24,214 bases of DNA. Source: Sphaeroforma arctica JP610 (lineage: Eukaryota; Opisthokonta; Ichthyosporea; Ichthyophonida). The notes beneath the pieces are model-generated. The model did no database searches. It saw only the letters and a list, made by a program, of their open reading frames with translations, and was not told the origin of the DNA. The position numbers were made by a program, and so were the translations under genes. Below are positions 21,656 to 24,214 of the stretch, in pieces (position 1 is the stretch's first letter; every line of letters starts with the position of its first letter). The stretch is from positions 53,007-77,220 of the forward strand of contig NW_014040550.1 in NCBI RefSeq assembly GCF_001186125.1, read 5' to 3'.

Positions 21656-22299
21656 AAATGACATATCAGAATTTGGGCCTACAATAAATTTTAGTCAATC
21701 AGAAATTTTTAACCTGACACTTGGTAGTTGGCATTTGGTAATTAGTACCTAAAATCAGAACAAAATATATATACTCACTGACCTGAATATTGCACCTATT
21801 TATTTTGATAAGGGCTTATATAGGTATAAAAGGTGTCCTTTTTAAAACGTAAAAAATCATACAAAAGATATAATTATTATCTTCATGAGGTTAGCATTCG
21901 GCCGATCCGCGCATATATGCCAACGTTTAACTATGTAAGTCCCAACGGAAGAAATCAAAATATTGAACTACTCGAATATTCAACAGAATTGAGGTCATAT
22001 TTTGAAATTCCCCAGAAATATTGCGCTCCAATATTTACTAGGAAAAAAATATACCTCAAAATTTTGTAGGTCAGTATTTTCCCAATAAATTATTTTTTTT
22101 AAAGTTTGCAAATCCGACCGTGCAACACTAGTCGCAAATATCCGAATAATAATAAAATCATATCCTTTCTAAAAACAAATTTGGGCTCAAATCCATAGCT
22201 GTTCAATTTTCATGCGGCTATGCCAAATCGAAAATAGAAAATAAAGAAAACAATGAGGAGGATGCGACAATAAATATTTGGAAATTTTAAAAATACATA
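21656..22299. other. Region without a supported gene
   Basis: AT-rich DNA. A 78-codon + frame (21833-22069) is open but has no recognised domain and low-complexity ends. A short segment starting TGACACTTGG at 21715 has a diverged direct copy near 23810. This is probably older transposon DNA. Confidence 0.4.
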
Positions 22300-22619
22300 A
22301 TGGAATTTAAATACATCGGGTTGGCATTGAATTTGGCTCTGAGTCAAATGCAAAATACGATTTTGCCACTCTATGTCATTAATAGAGTCTATTATCGTTG
22401 TTTTGTATGTATATCGAGGTCAAATGTGCCTTTGAGACGTTCTGGAATCTGAACAACTCTTTTGTGATTTTTTTTAAAAACCCGCGAGTTGAAAAAAAAT
22501 GAATTGTTGGTCCATACAGGCCGAAAAGTTGTTCAAATTTGCCACATTTTGCTCTATTTTATCCGCCATTTATAGGCCTATTTTTCATAGTTTGTTTATA
22601 AAATTTAGAAGGCTATGTG

Positions 22620-23407
22620 CAGTCAGACCTGGTTAATAGTCACCTGGTTAATTAGTCGACCTGGATACTAGTCCTGAAAATTTCAGACATGGCCATTTTT
22701 TTCCCTTATGTTTCAAATTTTGACGAGCTAAGCAGTGCAAAGGATAGACTATAGAGTGACACTGATCGTATGCACAAATGCTTCGGGAAGTGATAAAGTC
22801 CCTTTAGCGGTCATAGGCGCATACAAAAATCCCAGAAGTTTAAAAGGAGTGGACCCACCATTACCATACATAGACCAAAAAAGCTCATGGAATGATTCTA
22901 CAATTCAAGAGTGGTGCTTCACTTAAGTATTCCTCAAACACGTACGTAAGCGAACAAAAGAACCAACTTGCCTCGTGATGGATAATTTTGGTGCATATAT
23001 AGAGGAAGAAAGGTATGGGGTACATTTTGTACTCTTGCCTAAGAACAGTACAGCGGCATATCAGCCTATAGATGCAGGAGTTATATATGCCATCAAGACA
23101 GGTTATCACAACATTTGTGGGAGATAATGGTTGAGCTTATATCAGATAGAGAGAGGTTAGCGCCGAGAACGCGATAGGCCCATAATGGAAGCAAAGACTC
23201 AGACAGTAATGACATACTTCTTCACCGAAGGAAGGCGATGATACAATCATTGAGACATAATAGGAAATAAAACCAGCAAGTATACACACTATGGGATGAT
23301 TTACAGTCAAACTGAGCCATGACCTCTCGACCAATCACAAGTCACAAGGCTAGTCTTTTGGATACTAGTCCGGAAAACGGAATTGGTCTAACAACCAGGT
23401 CTGAATG
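22620..23407 (+). mobile_element. Pogo/Tigger-type DNA transposon, internally deleted copy
   Basis: The left end CAGTCAGACCTGGTTAATAG and the right end, in reverse complement CATTCAGACCTGGTTGTTAG, form terminal inverted repeats with 17 of 20 bases matching. Just inside the left end an ACCTGGTTAATAGTC-like unit of about 16 bp is repeated three times (22626-22673), which resembles subterminal transposase-binding repeats. GGATACTAGTCC occurs near both ends. The interior encodes only the C-terminal part of a DDE transposase, so at 788 bp the copy is a deletion derivative. A clear TA target duplication is not visible. Confidence 0.7.
22735..23127 (+). pseudogene. Broken DDE transposase fragment (pogo/Tigger, DDE_1 type)
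   Basis: One frame, interrupted by a single in-frame TAA at 22924-22926, carries the typical order of the pogo/Tigger catalytic core. RVTLIVCTNASGSDKVPLAV matches the RVT...NASG..K.PL.VIG block and is followed by KNPRSLKG. CLVMDNFGAY is the block with the second catalytic Asp. LLPKNSTAAYQPIDAGVIYA is the QP.D.GVI block with the third. The frame ends at TAA 23125-23127. The N-terminal DNA-binding domains and the region with the first catalytic Asp are absent; upstream of 22735 the sequence is already terminal repeat. The element cannot make active enzyme. Confidence 0.8.
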
Positions 23408-23620
23408 GATGTGTTTTGACTTTTGACTGTTTTCGGCCTCCAAAAACAATATTTTTGAAATACTTCACCGATTGTGTCAATTTCATCTTGTGTCCAGATT
23501 CCAGAACGTGCCAAAGCCACATTTCACCCGATGAACGCATCGAGAACAGTGGTCAAATTTTTGGTTTGAGTTGTTTTTGATCCAGACAAATTCCATACAA
23601 ACCGGGTGAACTTTCCATCG

Positions 23621-24172
23621 ATTTTCAATTTATTAATATCGCTTCTAAATAATTCTAGCGCCGTTCTCCCCAATATGTCAATATTCAAATATCACTCTTT
23701 TTATATAATTGCGGAAGTACCTTCACTGTCTTGGAACTTTGGAAGTTTCTGAGTGTAAAAAAATATACCATGTCCGAAATATGAGTTATGACCGAATTGG
23801 CTTGACAATTGACACTTGACATTATAACCTAAAATAGAACAGAGGCTAGGCTTAAAAATTCGTTCTCTATTTCTGCGCACATGCTACTAGCGTTCTATAA
23901 AGTACATACATAATACATACATTTACTGCGCACATAGATGACATAATAGTTTGCTTCTTATATATTGTTGTCATACCTACCCCTCTAATTTGAAAGGCTA
24001 AGATATTTATATATACATCTTGATTGCTGTGCGCTGAAAATAATTCATCCGATTCTATACATATCTTAGTGTTGTACACAATAGGATTCTGCTATTCTTG
24101 TGTGTGTTGTGTGAAGGTGGCGAGTAATCTTCCAGCTACGGTCTACAGATGTTAATTTGAGAACTAGTTTGG
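23621..24172. other. Region without a supported gene
   Basis: AT-rich sequence with no family-recognisable frame on either strand. A segment starting TGACACTTG at 23810 with CCTAAAAT further on resembles 21715-21760 in direct orientation. No RNA gene was seen. Confidence 0.4.
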
Positions 24173-24203
<31 letters not shown>

Positions 24204-24214
24204 ATATATATATA
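24173..24214. repeat. TA microsatellite at the window edge
   Basis: (TA)n runs to the last base with one phase slip at about 24191; the array is cut by the window boundary. Confidence 0.9.

Larger units (their letters stand above)
22300..23620. mobile_element. Long imperfect inverted repeat (foldback-type element) containing a nested insertion
   Basis: A left arm at about 22300-22540 and a right arm at about 23425-23620 are inverse copies of each other. Anchors: ACGTTCTGGAATCT at 22437-22450 matches perfectly the complement of 23496-23509; GGCCGAAAA at 22519-22527 matches the complement of 23430-23438; a GGCATTGAATTTGGCTCTGA-like block near 22322 matches inversely near 23577-23607. The matching blocks keep collinear order, so this is one long, diverged palindrome. 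Its central part is occupied by the 788-bp pogo-like element, which suggests that element inserted into the loop. Confidence 0.6.

Noticed and set aside
22885-23109. 74-codon - strand frame
   Set aside because: Antisense shadow of the transposase remnant, whose + strand blocks match the pogo/Tigger core.
21715-23845. Possible LTR pair (TGACACTTG segments at 21715 and 23810 in the same orientation)
   Set aside because: Similarity covers only about 40 bp with large gaps, and no primer-binding site, polypurine tract or retroelement coding sequence lies between; the interior is DNA-transposon material.

Overview
This is a eukaryotic nuclear window. Its genes are broken by many short-to-medium introns with mostly GTATGT or GTAAGT donors, and it carries heavy simple-sequence DNA and decayed DNA transposons. 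An intron-rich unicellular relative of animals and fungi, such as an ichthyosporean like Sphaeroforma, would fit. That placement is inference from gene style only.

Two complete protein-coding genes can be reconstructed exon by exon with matching splice phases. The first, on the + strand, is a SulP/SLC26-family anion transporter. It has 19 exons between 2269 and 14601 and encodes 825 residues: a cytosolic N-terminus, a sulfate-transporter membrane domain, a STAS domain and a long polar C-terminal tail. The second, on the - strand, is a mitochondrial tricarboxylate/citrate carrier of the SLC25 family. It has 5 exons between 19634 and 16394 and encodes 300 residues, with all three carrier signature motifs intact. 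The two genes converge tail to tail across about 1.8 kb. A lone candidate exon of an unidentified - strand gene sits at 593-746.

Layout: 1-480 is a TG-rich microsatellite. 593-746 is the orphan exon. 747-2036 is mostly AT-rich DNA with no supported gene. 2037-2268 is a fourfold 58-bp promoter repeat, and the transporter gene begins directly after it. 14602-16389 separates the two 3' ends. 16394-19634 is the citrate carrier, with a TATA box at 19773-19762. From about 19800 to the end there are no host genes. This part holds remnants of DNA transposons: a small pogo-like MITE, a 788-bp pogo/Tigger-type deletion derivative with a broken transposase, and a long imperfect inverted repeat in which that derivative is nested.

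The most striking pattern is that three unrelated tandem arrays each repeat a gene-expression signal where that signal normally works. A TATA-box unit is repeated 4 times just upstream of the transporter start codon. A 20-bp unit starting exactly at a 5' splice site is repeated 22 times, and 21 copies retain a donor-like GTANGT. A 10-bp unit in the citrate-carrier leader reads as a run of TTTCAG/TTTTAG acceptor-like sites. All three arise directly from the sequence; any functional consequence is inference and needs RNA data.
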